Counted from the first letter of the stretch, positions 26,820 to 35,373 are shown. The stretch: DNA of 64,000 bases from Rhizobiales bacterium IMCC20636 (GCA_016865015.1 CP018226.1:3627001-3691000); one strand, 5' to 3'. The notes: generated by a model not told the origin, from the sequence alone. Numbers and translations are program-made.

Positions 26820-27516
26820 TGATATCCCCGATACTTTGTTTTTGTTGTTTGAGAGCAGGCGCCATTTCAAAGAATTTTGACCATTTGTCAAAAACCCGGA
26901 CCTCAGGGATACTATCATCACCTGCCTGTGCAAGCCCCTGCATATGGCTTGCGCCGGTAAAACGCCATACCAGCATTCCAGCAGCCAGTCCTGCTTCCAC
27001 GCCTGGCAAACTGTCTTCGATAACCAGGCATTTGCTAGGGTCTGCCTTCATTTTTTCAGCAGTATGAAAAAACAGATCAGGAGCTGGTTTGCCGTTCTTC
27101 ACTTCCGAAGCGGTGAACACATCCCTGCCGAAGAAATGCGCCAAACCTGTCAATTCGAGAGATTTTCGCACTCTTGCAGGCGTACTGCTGGTGGCTACGC
27201 AAGTAGGAATGGAGAGGTTTTCCAGAACGTCAAAAACCCCAATTGTGGCCTTCAGTTCAGAACTGAATGCTCCGAATAATCTGAGTTTAAATGATGCTTC
27301 AAAATCTGTCGGCAAATCCACGTCAAATGTGTTTCGAATCGCTTCGGCCACCTTGGGAAAACTGCGACCCAGAAAGTTGTTCTGGAAATATTTGAAATCG
27401 ACCGATATGCCAACTTCCTGCAACTGAGAAATCAAGACTTTCGAGCTGATGATCTCACTGTCTATGAGCACACCATCACAGTCGAAAATCACAAGTTCTA
27501 TTTCAGGGGTCTGCAT
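26809..27516 (-). CDS. HAD-superfamily phosphatase (beta-phosphoglucomutase-like)
   Basis: The 235-residue protein is a HAD subfamily IA hydrolase. Motif I is FDCDGVLIDSE (nucleophile and acid-base Asp), motif II ATSSTPARV, the Lys is in KNGKPAPDLFF, and motif III/IV is CLVIEDSLPGVEAGLAAGM. Such enzymes dephosphorylate sugar phosphates or isomerise beta-glucose-1-phosphate. As first gene of the polyol operon it may clear a polyol phosphate or produce the regulator's effector. The exact substrate cannot be read. It overlaps the sorC-type gene by 11 bases. Confidence 0.88.
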   Translation of the reverse strand: MQTPEIELVIFDCDGVLIDSEIISSKVLISQLQEVGISVDFKYFQNNFLGRSFPKVAEAIRNTFDVDLPTDFEASFKLRLFGAFSSELKATIGVFDVLENLSIPTCVATSSTPARVRKSLELTGLAHFFGRDVFTASEVKNGKPAPDLFFHTAEKMKADPSKCLVIEDSLPGVEAGLAAGMLVWRFTGASHMQGLAQAGDDSIPEVRVFDKWSKFFEMAPALKQQKQSIGDISGR

Positions 27517-27800
27517 AATTCACTACGTCTTGAAACAATTGAAAACGATCAGGGTCTGAACTCAATCAGAGGGATTGAATTTGCGTTGGTAACCAAGCCC
27601 GACTGCGGCTGCCGGATGGGCGTTTTCCGGGGCAGGATGACGGCGCAAGGACTTGGAACCTGATGGCTTCCTGCAGCTTTGTTCCCGACCCACAGCACAT
27701 TCATGAATTCAACCTCCCAATTGAATGCTGACCCTAACGGCTTCGCTGCACAATCACACCAAAAAAATCACTGTCGATTCTGTCTGGATGTTGAATAGAC

Positions 27801-27831
27801 TTGACCTTCCAGTTGCTGGAAGCCTTAAACC
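27801..27831 (+). promoter_or_regulatory. CueR/HmrR-type copper promoter
   Basis: A perfect 7-bp palindrome with a 3-base centre (27806-27822, CTTCCAG-TTG-CTGGAAG) sits between -35 TTGACC (27801-27806) and a -10-like TAAACC (27826-27831), giving a 19-base spacer. This is the classic MerR-type layout recognised by CueR/HmrR. It faces the copper ATPase 85 bases downstream. The rest of the 399-base gap (27517-27915) holds no gene that I can support. Confidence 0.88.
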
Positions 27832-27915
27832 AACCTCTAACTTATCAAATGTCAGGCGGATATCGGGCCTTTGCCCGGTCAGTGCCTCATATCTGCAGCA
27901 TCTTCAGGAACCCAA

Positions 27916-30264
27916 ATGGACCATCAACACAGCGCCAATTGCGAGCATGTATCACATGACATCGATACGGGGCACGACAGCGTCATCGATCCCGTTTGCG
28001 GCATGACGGTCAAGGTGAATGCGGGCAAGCCCAGCTTTACTTATGGCGATACCGAGTATCTGTTTTGTGGACAATCCTGCAAGAAACGGTTTGAGGCCGA
28101 TCCGGTGTTCTATCTTTCGGGCAATCACAAAAAGAAACAGAAAGCCGCTCCAAAGAACGCGCTTTATACCTGCCCCATGGATCCGGAAATCATTCAGGAA
28201 GGCCCAGGCACCTGCCCGGTTTGTGGCATGGCGCTGGAGCCCATGGATGGGGTATCCGAGGGTCCAAATTATGAATTGGAAGACTTCACCCGTCGTTTGT
28301 GGGTGAGTATTGGCGCGGCCATTCCTCTCCTGATCCTGACAATGGGCCCGATGATCGGCTTACCGATCCGCGAGTGGATTGGCGAAAAGACGGCCCTTTG
28401 GCTGGAACTGGCTCTGGCCACGCCGGTGGTTCTTTGGGTAGCAAAACCATTTTTCCAGCGTGGTTGGACTTCGGTACGCACCTGGAATTTGAACATGTGG
28501 ACTCTGATCATGCTGGGGGTCGGAGCGGCCTATCTTTACAGCCTGATCGCAGTTCTTGCGCCCGGTCTGTTTCCGGCAGAAGTCATGATCGGTGGACATC
28601 CGCCGGTCTATTTTGAAGCTGCCGTTGTCATCATCGCGCTGATTTTTGTTGGCCAGGTGCTGGAGTTGCGGGCGCGCGAACGCACAGGCGATGCCATCAA
28701 GGCGCTGCTGGATCTTGCCCCCAAAACGGCCCGACGCATCAACCCGGACGGCTCGGAGTATGACGCGCCACTGGAAAACATCCTGCCGGGAGATCATCTG
28801 CGTGTCACGCCCGGGGCGAGCATTCCTGTTGATGGGATTGTGCTGGAAGGCACCTCGGCAGTTGATGAAAGCATGATTTCCGGCGAACCACTGCCGGTTC
28901 AGAAAGTGGCGACTGACGTCGTCACCGGCGGCACGCTGAACAAGACCGGCAGTCTGATCATGGAAGCCAGCCATGTGGGGCAGGACACCATGCTGGCCAA
29001 GATTGTCCAGATGGTCGCTTCTGCGCAGCGCTCCCGGGCACCGATCCAGGGGCTGGCAGACAAGGTGTCTTCCTATTTTGTGCCTGCAGTTGTTGCCGCG
29101 GCGATTATTGCTTTTTTTGCATGGATCTTATGGGGACCAGAGCCGAGCTTCGTGTTCGCGATCATTTCTGCAGTCTCTGTTCTGATCATTGCCTGCCCAT
29201 GCGCTTTGGGACTGGCAACGCCCATGTCGATCATGACCGCAACCGGACGCGGTGCCGAAGCAGGCATTTTGATCAAAGAGGCCTCCGCGCTGGAGCGGTT
29301 GGCCAAGGTTGACACACTGATCGTTGACAAGACAGGGACGCTGACCAATGGAACACCTGAATTAACCGACGTGATACCACTGGCGGACCGGGATGAAGCG
29401 TCCTTGCTGGTCTTTGCAGCTTCCCTGGAAAAAGGCTCTGAACATCCACTGGCTGATGCAATAGTCGCCGGTGCAAACAACAGAAAACTTGCACTGACAC
29501 CGGCACAGGATTTCCAGTCTGTCACAGGCAAAGGTGTTTCCGGCACGATTGACGGGTTCAAAGTCACACTGGGCAACCGCGCGATGCTTCAGGAAACCGG
29601 CGCAGATGCAACACACGCAGAAGACCAGGCTGATGCGCTTCGCAAATCCGGCAAGACTGTCATGTATCTGCTTGTTGACGGTTCACTAGCTGGCTTGATC
29701 GCTGTTGCGGATACCATCAAGACAAGCACACCGGATGCCATCAAGGCTCTTCATGAGGCGGGCTTGACCATCATCATGGCGACTGGCGACAACGAAATCA
29801 CGGCTGCTTCTGTCGCGGCAGAACTTGGTATCGATGAAGTCAGGGCCGGTGTTCTGCCACAGGACAAGCAGCAATTGGTCAGGGATTTGCAGGCAAAAGG
29901 CCATGTCGTTGCGATGGCTGGTGATGGCGTCAATGACGCTCCAGCCCTTGCCGCAGCCGATGTTGGCATTGCCATGGGAACGGGCGCAGATGTCGCCGTG
30001 GAAAGTGCGGGCATTACGCTGCTGGGTGGTGATCTGGCCGGCATCGCCAAGGCCAGACGCCTTGCGGTGTCAACCATTGGCAATATCAAGCAGAATCTGT
30101 TTTTCGCATTTGCCTATAACAGTCTCGGCGTGCCGCTGGCCGCTGGCGTCTTGTATCCGCTCACCGGCACGCTGCTGTCTCCGATGCTGGCTGCAGCCGC
30201 AATGAGTCTTTCTTCTGTTTCAGTCATATCCAATGCTTTGCGGTTACGCCGCCTTAAACTGTAA
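27916..30264 (+). CDS. copA: copper-exporting P1B-type ATPase with YHS and heavy-metal-binding N-terminus
   Basis: The 782-residue P-type ATPase has no HMA domain at the N-terminus. Instead there is a His/Cys-rich start, a YHS domain (DPVCGM at 25-30, FCGQSC at 50-55) and a heavy-metal-binding motif (YTCPMDP at 84-90, CPVCGM at 100-105). The core has the CPC metal site at 427-429, DKTGT with the phosphorylated Asp471, SEHPLADAIV, TGDNEITA and GDGVNDAPAL. Eight membrane helices and the C-terminal FAYNSLGVPLAAG and MSLSSVSVISNALRLRRL are normal. It exports Cu(I) (or Ag) to the periplasm. The ATG at 27916 follows AGGA. It is driven by the CueR-type promoter and followed by its regulator. Confidence 0.93.
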   Translation: MDHQHSANCEHVSHDIDTGHDSVIDPVCGMTVKVNAGKPSFTYGDTEYLFCGQSCKKRFEADPVFYLSGNHKKKQKAAPKNALYTCPMDPEIIQEGPGTCPVCGMALEPMDGVSEGPNYELEDFTRRLWVSIGAAIPLLILTMGPMIGLPIREWIGEKTALWLELALATPVVLWVAKPFFQRGWTSVRTWNLNMWTLIMLGVGAAYLYSLIAVLAPGLFPAEVMIGGHPPVYFEAAVVIIALIFVGQVLELRARERTGDAIKALLDLAPKTARRINPDGSEYDAPLENILPGDHLRVTPGASIPVDGIVLEGTSAVDESMISGEPLPVQKVATDVVTGGTLNKTGSLIMEASHVGQDTMLAKIVQMVASAQRSRAPIQGLADKVSSYFVPAVVAAAIIAFFAWILWGPEPSFVFAIISAVSVLIIACPCALGLATPMSIMTATGRGAEAGILIKEASALERLAKVDTLIVDKTGTLTNGTPELTDVIPLADRDEASLLVFAASLEKGSEHPLADAIVAGANNRKLALTPAQDFQSVTGKGVSGTIDGFKVTLGNRAMLQETGADATHAEDQADALRKSGKTVMYLLVDGSLAGLIAVADTIKTSTPDAIKALHEAGLTIIMATGDNEITAASVAAELGIDEVRAGVLPQDKQQLVRDLQAKGHVVAMAGDGVNDAPALAAADVGIAMGTGADVAVESAGITLLGGDLAGIAKARRLAVSTIGNIKQNLFFAFAYNSLGVPLAAGVLYPLTGTLLSPMLAAAAMSLSSVSVISNALRLRRLKL

Positions 30265-30306
30265 CGTCGCCACAGTGCGACCCCTCATCACAGGAGGCAT
30301 ACCAAA

Positions 30307-30702
30307 ATGAATATCGGACAGGCCTCGAAGGCATCGCAATTGCCGACAAAAACCATTCGTTACTATGAAGAGATCAAGCTGATCTCGCCGATGCGGGCCG
30401 AAAATGGCTATCGCACTTACTGCGAAACGGACATTCACCGTCTGCGTTTCCTGCAACGGGCCAGAGGTCTCGGGTTTTCGATTGATGAATGTCGCTTGCT
30501 GCTCTCTCTTTACGAGGATGAGAAACGCGCCAGTTCCGATGTCAAACAACTGGCGCTCGACAAGATCGGCGAAATCGATCGCAAATTGTCAGAACTGGAA
30601 TCGCTGAAAGCAACCCTGACGGCGCTCGCCAGAGATTGCCATGGCGACGACAAGCCAGCCTGTCCGATTATTGACGATCTGGCCGGGAGAACCAACCATT
30701 GA
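30307..30702 (+). CDS. hmrR: CueR/HmrR family copper-responsive regulator
   Basis: The 131-residue MerR-family protein has the winged helix MNIGQASKASQLPTKTIRYYEEIKLISP and a coiled-coil dimer helix. The Cu(I)/Ag(I)/Au(I) site is Cys111-X7-Cys119 (CHGDDKPAC), and a Ser is present at position 77, which marks monovalent-metal sensors. It activates the promoter at 27801-27831. A strong AGGAGG site precedes the ATG. Its stop overlaps the TTG start of the next cytochrome gene, coupling the regulator to the downstream periplasmic genes. Confidence 0.93.
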   Translation: MNIGQASKASQLPTKTIRYYEEIKLISPMRAENGYRTYCETDIHRLRFLQRARGLGFSIDECRLLLSLYEDEKRASSDVKQLALDKIGEIDRKLSELESLKATLTALARDCHGDDKPACPIIDDLAGRTNH

Positions 30703-31112
30703 CCTTGCGCAACATGGCACTGCTGGCTGGAGCAATAGTGATCGCTCTTGGAATTTGGCTGTTCACGTCAACGACTGCGCCGGAGGCCACGGGCGAGCCT
30801 ATGGTAGAGGTGACTGTGCCGAAATTGAACATTGTGGAAACAGCCGGGCAGTTGTTGTTTGACAGCAATTGTGCAACTTGCCACGGCAAGAATGCGGCTG
30901 GACAGGATGGCGTGGCACCGCCCCTCGTCCACCTGATTTATGAGCCCGGACACCATGCCGATATTTCCTTTCAAAGGGCGGCAAAACTTGGCGTGAGAGC
31001 GCATCATTGGCCCTTTGGGAACATGCCTCCTGTTGAAGGTATCGACGAAGCGAATGTCAGCAAGATCATCAGCTACGTTCGAGCACTTCAGCGCGCAAAC
31101 GGAATTAATTGA
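30699..31112 (+). CDS. membrane-anchored monohaem cytochrome c
   Basis: The 137-residue protein has an N-terminal membrane segment (residues 6-24), a short linker and a class I cytochrome c domain. The haem motif is CATCH at 58-62 and the likely axial ligand is Met109 (FGNMPP). It would sit on the periplasmic face of the inner membrane. Translation probably starts at a TTG (30699) overlapping the hmrR stop, with GGGAG upstream; an ATG at 30714 is the alternative and would shorten the cytoplasmic tail only. The C-terminal VSKIISYVRALQ helix is typical. Confidence 0.85.
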   Translation: MTLRNMALLAGAIVIALGIWLFTSTTAPEATGEPMVEVTVPKLNIVETAGQLLFDSNCATCHGKNAAGQDGVAPPLVHLIYEPGHHADISFQRAAKLGVRAHHWPFGNMPPVEGIDEANVSKIISYVRALQRANGIN

Positions 31113-31113
31113 C

Positions 31114-31455
31114 ATGCGTTTGCTGTTGCTTCTGATCTCCAGCTTTTCTCTGGTTCTGGCAGGAGCAATGTTTTCGCATCAGGATGCCTTTGCCCTTGGG
31201 GACCACCAGCATGGGCAGGTTCTGATTTTGGATGACGTGGATGATCATGACCATGTCACCCTGCCTCAGAGTTTGCAAAATGCCGACACAGCCCAACTGC
31301 ATTGTGGCTCGAACATATTGGCACTTGTGAATTGTATGGAATGCCACTTCCGTATCACCGACAATGATTTGCCGTTCCGCCAAAAGTCTTTCGAAAACGG
31401 GGTTTGGGCAAAACTCGATCCTCCGCCTCCACGGAGAGTTCCAGAAGCGAGATAG
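31114..31455 (+). CDS. small secreted His-rich protein with a CXXCH motif, unknown function
   Basis: The 113-residue product has a signal peptide (residues 1-27, cleavage near AFA-L). The mature part begins with a His/Asp-rich stretch (H31, H33, H45, H47), then Cys64 and a CMECH motif at 74-78. No Met follows the motif, so an axial ligand for a normal c-type haem is not obvious. The motif may bind haem, or together with Cys64 and the His residues bind copper. The C-terminus is Pro/Arg-rich. The ATG at 31114 lies 1 base after the preceding stop. I recognise no family. Confidence 0.7.
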   Translation: MRLLLLLISSFSLVLAGAMFSHQDAFALGDHQHGQVLILDDVDDHDHVTLPQSLQNADTAQLHCGSNILALVNCMECHFRITDNDLPFRQKSFENGVWAKLDPPPPRRVPEAR

Positions 31456-31504
31456 ATAAACGGCCCTATCCGGCCATCGTTTTGGAACAATGAGGACTGA
31501 AAAC

Positions 31505-32116
31505 ATGACACCGAAAATTATCACATCGGCAATTGCTGCCGCCTTGCTTGCATCAGCGGCAGCTTACGCACATAGCGGCGCAACCGGCGTCGTCAAGCAA
31601 CGCATGGATGCAATGGGCAAACTGGGAGATGTGACAAAATTTCTGACTGAAATGATGCGGGGAGACGTCAGCTACAACGCGGAGCTTGTGCGTCAGAATG
31701 CAGCACAAATTCGTCAGCATGCCGGACCGAGCATTACGAAGCTTTTCCCGAAGGACAGCCTGATGAAACCCTCTGAGGCGCGCCCCGTGATCTGGTCTGA
31801 TTGGGAAGAGTTTGAAATCCTGGCCATGCGGCTGGAGGCTTTGGCGATTGGTCTTGAAGCATCCGCGGAGAATGGACTTATGAGTTCCGGCACTGCGCCC
31901 GCATCTGGCATGATGGGTACCGGCGGCAGCACTAACGCAATGATGGGTTCGGGTGGCAATGCTGGGGGAATGATGTCCTCAGGCGGCATGATGGCCGGCC
32001 AGAACACCCTGCCCGTTGCTGCTGACCTGGCTTCAATGCCTGCCGATGGCGTCTTTAACATGCTGACGCAGACCTGCGCATCCTGCCACACGAAATTTCG
32101 TTCCGAGAAGAACTGA
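31505..32116 (+). CDS. cytochrome c'-like protein with Met-rich insert
   Basis: The 203-residue periplasmic protein has a signal peptide (to about AYA-HSG, residue 22), a four-helix cytochrome c' body (VVKQRMDAMGKLGDVTKFLTEM) and a C-terminal haem motif CASCH at 191-195. Between helices 3 and 4, residues 126-163 form a Gly/Ser/Met insert with Met-Met pairs at 136, 146, 156 and 162. Such Met clusters bind Cu(I) in CopA, CueO and related proteins, so copper binding is inferred. Typical cytochromes c' are about 150 residues, so the insert explains the extra length. The ATG at 31505 follows GAGGA. Confidence 0.85.
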   Translation: MTPKIITSAIAAALLASAAAYAHSGATGVVKQRMDAMGKLGDVTKFLTEMMRGDVSYNAELVRQNAAQIRQHAGPSITKLFPKDSLMKPSEARPVIWSDWEEFEILAMRLEALAIGLEASAENGLMSSGTAPASGMMGTGGSTNAMMGSGGNAGGMMSSGGMMAGQNTLPVAADLASMPADGVFNMLTQTCASCHTKFRSEKN

Positions 32117-32119
32117 CGG

Positions 32120-33007
32120 ATGCGAAAACTAGTCGTATTGCTGTTGGTCGCCCTGGTGTTAACCGGGGCGACAATAGCGGCTTTGACTTTTTGGCCGATC
32201 GGCAAAGCACGGGATCTGACCGGACTGACCGGCAATGCGGATCGGGGTGCCTATCTTGCACGCATGTCCGGATGCATTGCCTGCCATACCGATTCTGAAA
32301 ATGGTGGCGCACCGCTGGCAGGCGGTGTTTCGCTGGCGACGGATTTTGGGACCTTTTATTCTCCAAATCTGACAACAGACACATCCCACGGCATCGGCAG
32401 CTGGACGGTTCAATCCTTCGCAAAAGCCGTCCGACAAGGCGTATCTCCGGAAGGGGAGCCATACTACCCAGCCTTTCCCTATCCGTTCTATGCAAAGTTC
32501 AGCGATCAGGATGTCGCTGATCTATGGGCTGCCTTTCAAACTGTTCCGCCCGTTGCTTTGCCCTCGACGGATCAAAATGTCGTCTTTCCGTTCAATTTCC
32601 GCAACGGTCTGAAATTGTGGCAGGCGGCGTTCCTGAAGCGATCCGGATTCCAGCCGGTTGAAGCACAAAGTGATGCGTGGAACCGGGGGAAGTTCATTGT
32701 CGAAGGACCTGCACATTGTGGCGCATGCCACACACCTCGCAATACGTTAGGGGCACGACAGGCTGAACTCAGATTGCACGGCGCGGACAAGTTGCCGGGT
32801 GGCGGAAAATCTCCGCCGATCACCACCATTGCACTGGTGGAGAATGGCTGGACCGAAAACACACTCGCTTATGCCTTGCGCACAGGTGTGCTGCCAGATG
32901 GGGATACATTCGGCGGATCAATGGGCGAGGTGGTGCGCGATGGAACAGCTTTTCTGGCACAGGATGACCTGAATGCCATTGCCACTTTTCTGATGAACCA
33001 GGAGTAG
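32120..33007 (+). CDS. dihaem cytochrome c, membrane-anchored
   Basis: The 295-residue protein has an uncleaved-looking N-terminal hydrophobic segment (residues 4-24) and two cytochrome c domains with haem motifs CIACH (52-56) and CGACH (200-204). The layout resembles the cytochrome subunit of alcohol/aldehyde dehydrogenases and other inner-membrane dihaem c proteins (YPAFPYPFYAKFSDQDVADLWAAFQTVP). It begins 3 bases after the cytochrome c' stop and ends 4 bases before the multicopper oxidase, so the three are cotranscribed. It may pass electrons from or to that oxidase. Confidence 0.88.
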   Translation: MRKLVVLLLVALVLTGATIAALTFWPIGKARDLTGLTGNADRGAYLARMSGCIACHTDSENGGAPLAGGVSLATDFGTFYSPNLTTDTSHGIGSWTVQSFAKAVRQGVSPEGEPYYPAFPYPFYAKFSDQDVADLWAAFQTVPPVALPSTDQNVVFPFNFRNGLKLWQAAFLKRSGFQPVEAQSDAWNRGKFIVEGPAHCGACHTPRNTLGARQAELRLHGADKLPGGGKSPPITTIALVENGWTENTLAYALRTGVLPDGDTFGGSMGEVVRDGTAFLAQDDLNAIATFLMNQE

Positions 33008-33011
33008 AAAC

Positions 33012-34418
33012 ATGTCGATTAACAGACGATCTCTTCTCAAATCCGGCGCAGGTGGTGCTGCCTTTGCCCTGCTGCCTGCAAATTTCAGGGCCGCATTGGC
33101 ATCTGATGGCTTTCTTGAAATAGTTGCCGGTCCTTCACAGCAAAAACTCTATTCAGGCAATGCACCACAATCCGATCTGTGGAGCTACAACGGCTCCACG
33201 CCCGGACCAGAAATCAGAGTCAAACGCGGGGAACGGGTCAAAGTCAGGCTTATCAACAAGCTTGAAGAAGCGACATCTATCCATTGGCATGGAATCCGTA
33301 TTGCCAACGACATGGATGGGGTTTCCGGCCTGACACAGAAGGCCGTGGAGCCCGGTGCCAGCTTTGAATATGATTTCATCGTGCCGGATGCCGGGACCTA
33401 TTGGTACCACGCTCATAACAAGAGCTGGAATCAGGTTGCGCGGGGGCTTTACGGCGCCCTCATCGTGGAAGGCGATGCACCTGATTTTGACACTGAGCAT
33501 GACCGGACTTTGATCCTGGATGACTGGCGGCTGGACCAGACCGGCAAACTGGACACAGCCAGCCTTGGTTCATTGATGGATTGGAGCCATGGCGGTCGTC
33601 TTGGCAATTGGCTGACCGTGAACGGCGAGAGTCGGCCAAATTACTCACTGAACGCAAACGAAGCCTACAGGTTTCGACTGATCAACACATCCAACGCCCG
33701 CGTGCTCGAATTGGATATTGAACAATTTGGTGCAAAAGTTCTGGGATTTGACGGGCAAATCCTTAAAGCCCCAACAGATTTGCCTTATCAGCCATTGTTG
33801 CTTGGCCCAGCACAAAGGGTGGATTTGTTAGTGATTCCCAACGCAGCGGTTTCAATGAGTCTCGACGAAATTTCGGGTGGTGAAGCGTTCTCTCTTGCCA
33901 GTTTCGAGGTGATCGGGAAGCCAGATAGCAAGCCTGGCTTGCCAGCGTTGATTTTGAACAATCTGCCGGAACCAGACCGTGATAATGCCCGCACTTTCAA
34001 GCTGGACATGACTGGCGGCGCTATGGGTCGAATGGGCGATATCGTCTATAATGGCAAAAAGCTGGACGGCTTGGATTTCAGGGACACCGGGCAAGTCTGG
34101 GCCTTTAACGGTATTGCCAATCTGGCCGACACGCCGTTCTTTTCTGTCAGACGGCATGAAACCGTGTTTCTGGATACTGTCAACAACACAGCATTTCTCC
34201 ATGCCATGCATCTCCACGGACATCATTTTCGCATATTGGAGCGCAGCGGAAGCGATGTTGATGAAGGCCAGCCATGGCGCGATACATTTCTGATTGGCCC
34301 GGCCCAAACCACACAAATTGCGTTTGTCGCTGACAATGTCGGCAAATGGCTTTTGCACTGCCATATGCTGGAACATGCTGCAGCTGGAATGAACACATGG
34401 TTTGAAGTCACCGATTGA
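33012..34418 (+). CDS. multicopper oxidase (laccase/CueO-like), Tat-exported
   Basis: The 468-residue three-cupredoxin oxidase has a twin-arginine signal (NRRSLLKSG, residues 4-12). All four copper-binding motifs are intact: HWHG (91-94), HAHN (133-136), HLHGHHF (400-406) and HCHMLEHAAAGM (449-460). Cys450 and Met460 complete the type 1 site. No Met-rich helix is present in this protein, unlike CueO; the Met-rich segment sits in the neighbouring cytochrome c' instead. Likely role: oxidation of periplasmic Cu(I) to the less toxic Cu(II). Confidence 0.93.
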   Translation: MSINRRSLLKSGAGGAAFALLPANFRAALASDGFLEIVAGPSQQKLYSGNAPQSDLWSYNGSTPGPEIRVKRGERVKVRLINKLEEATSIHWHGIRIANDMDGVSGLTQKAVEPGASFEYDFIVPDAGTYWYHAHNKSWNQVARGLYGALIVEGDAPDFDTEHDRTLILDDWRLDQTGKLDTASLGSLMDWSHGGRLGNWLTVNGESRPNYSLNANEAYRFRLINTSNARVLELDIEQFGAKVLGFDGQILKAPTDLPYQPLLLGPAQRVDLLVIPNAAVSMSLDEISGGEAFSLASFEVIGKPDSKPGLPALILNNLPEPDRDNARTFKLDMTGGAMGRMGDIVYNGKKLDGLDFRDTGQVWAFNGIANLADTPFFSVRRHETVFLDTVNNTAFLHAMHLHGHHFRILERSGSDVDEGQPWRDTFLIGPAQTTQIAFVADNVGKWLLHCHMLEHAAAGMNTWFEVTD

Positions 34419-34624
34419 CTTCACGGCAAGGTGAACAATTCTGTCTGGATTTCAATGCCAATTGTGAGTATGGAAAAATAACGAGAAAATTGATCTGTCT
34501 TCTGCTGTTGCTGTTATTCAACGCTATCCATGGATTGACTGGCGTTCATCGCGCATTCGCAATCACCGTATCTGAATGTCAGCAGGGTTCTGTGTTGGCC
34601 AATGACCGGGTTGTATCTGCATGA
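34415..34624 (+). CDS. possible small exported protein
   Basis: The frame overlaps the multicopper oxidase stop and could encode 69 residues. Its middle looks like a signal peptide (KITRKLICLLLLLLFNAIHG, ending near AFA), leaving a mature part of only about 20 residues with one Cys. No convincing ribosome site or ATG starts the signal-like part. It may be a real small copper-island protein, or the decayed start of a longer one. The 266-base gap 34419-34684 holds nothing else recognisable. Confidence 0.25.
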   Translation: MTSRQGEQFCLDFNANCEYGKITRKLICLLLLLLFNAIHGLTGVHRAFAITVSECQQGSVLANDRVVSA

Positions 34625-34684
34625 TGAGTGTACATGCGGAAGATTTTATGAACCCGCCCGATTTGGCGCAAAGGTGATTGACAT

Positions 34685-35371
34685 ATGAGTTTTAATAAAT
34701 TTGCAGAGCACAGACCTTCACGGCGTGCCTTTGTGCTGGGAAGTGCCAGTATTCTGGGTCTCTCTCTGGCCGGCTGCACAACAGCGTCCAACGACAGTGC
34801 AAGCTCTGCTGACACTGTATCTGACAGCTACAAGTCGATGTATGGTCCGCTGCCCAATGAAAAATTCCCGATTCCCGGCGTCGATCTGGAGAAAGTGCCT
34901 TCACAGTTCAGACGCCGCAGCGTGACTTATCGCACCAATGAAAAGCCGGGAACGATCATCGTCGACACCTCTGCACACTACCTCTATCTGGTCGAGCCAG
35001 GTGGCAAGGCCATGCGCTATGGTGTTGGTCTTGGCCGTGCAGGGTTTGAATGGTCCGGCCGAGCCAGAGTTGCCTGGAAGCGGCCATGGCCAACCTGGAC
35101 GCCGCCCGATGAGATGATTGCCAGGCGTCCGGATTTGCGCAAATACAGCGCCGATAATGGCGGAATGCAGCCCGGGCTTGCCAATCCGCTCGGCGCGCGT
35201 GCGCTTTACATTTTTGAAGGCAACAAGGACACCTTGTACCGCATCCATGGAACACCGGAATACTGGACAATCGGCAAATCGGTTTCCAGTGGTTGCGTGC
35301 GCATGATCAATCAGGATGTGATTGATCTGTACAAACGCGTGCGCTCCAATGCAGAGATCGTTGTGGTGTAA
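34685..35371 (+). CDS. L,D-transpeptidase (YkuD family) lipoprotein
   Basis: The 228-residue protein starts with a basic segment, RRAFVLGSAS and a lipobox LAGC (Cys near 36), so it is an exported lipoprotein, perhaps through Tat. The YkuD domain has TIIVDTSAHYLYLVEPGGKAMRYGVGLGRAG and the catalytic HGTPEYWTIGKSVSSGCVRM with Cys204. It makes 3-3 peptidoglycan cross-links or attaches proteins to peptidoglycan. Copper is known to inhibit this enzyme class through the catalytic Cys, which gives a reason for its place in a copper island. AAGG precedes the ATG. Confidence 0.9.
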   Translation: MSFNKFAEHRPSRRAFVLGSASILGLSLAGCTTASNDSASSADTVSDSYKSMYGPLPNEKFPIPGVDLEKVPSQFRRRSVTYRTNEKPGTIIVDTSAHYLYLVEPGGKAMRYGVGLGRAGFEWSGRARVAWKRPWPTWTPPDEMIARRPDLRKYSADNGGMQPGLANPLGARALYIFEGNKDTLYRIHGTPEYWTIGKSVSSGCVRMINQDVIDLYKRVRSNAEIVVV

Positions 35372-35373
35372 CC

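Noticed and set aside
27725-28006. 93-codon plus-strand frame covering the copper promoter
   Set aside because: It runs through the CueR-type operator and into the ATPase gene out of frame.
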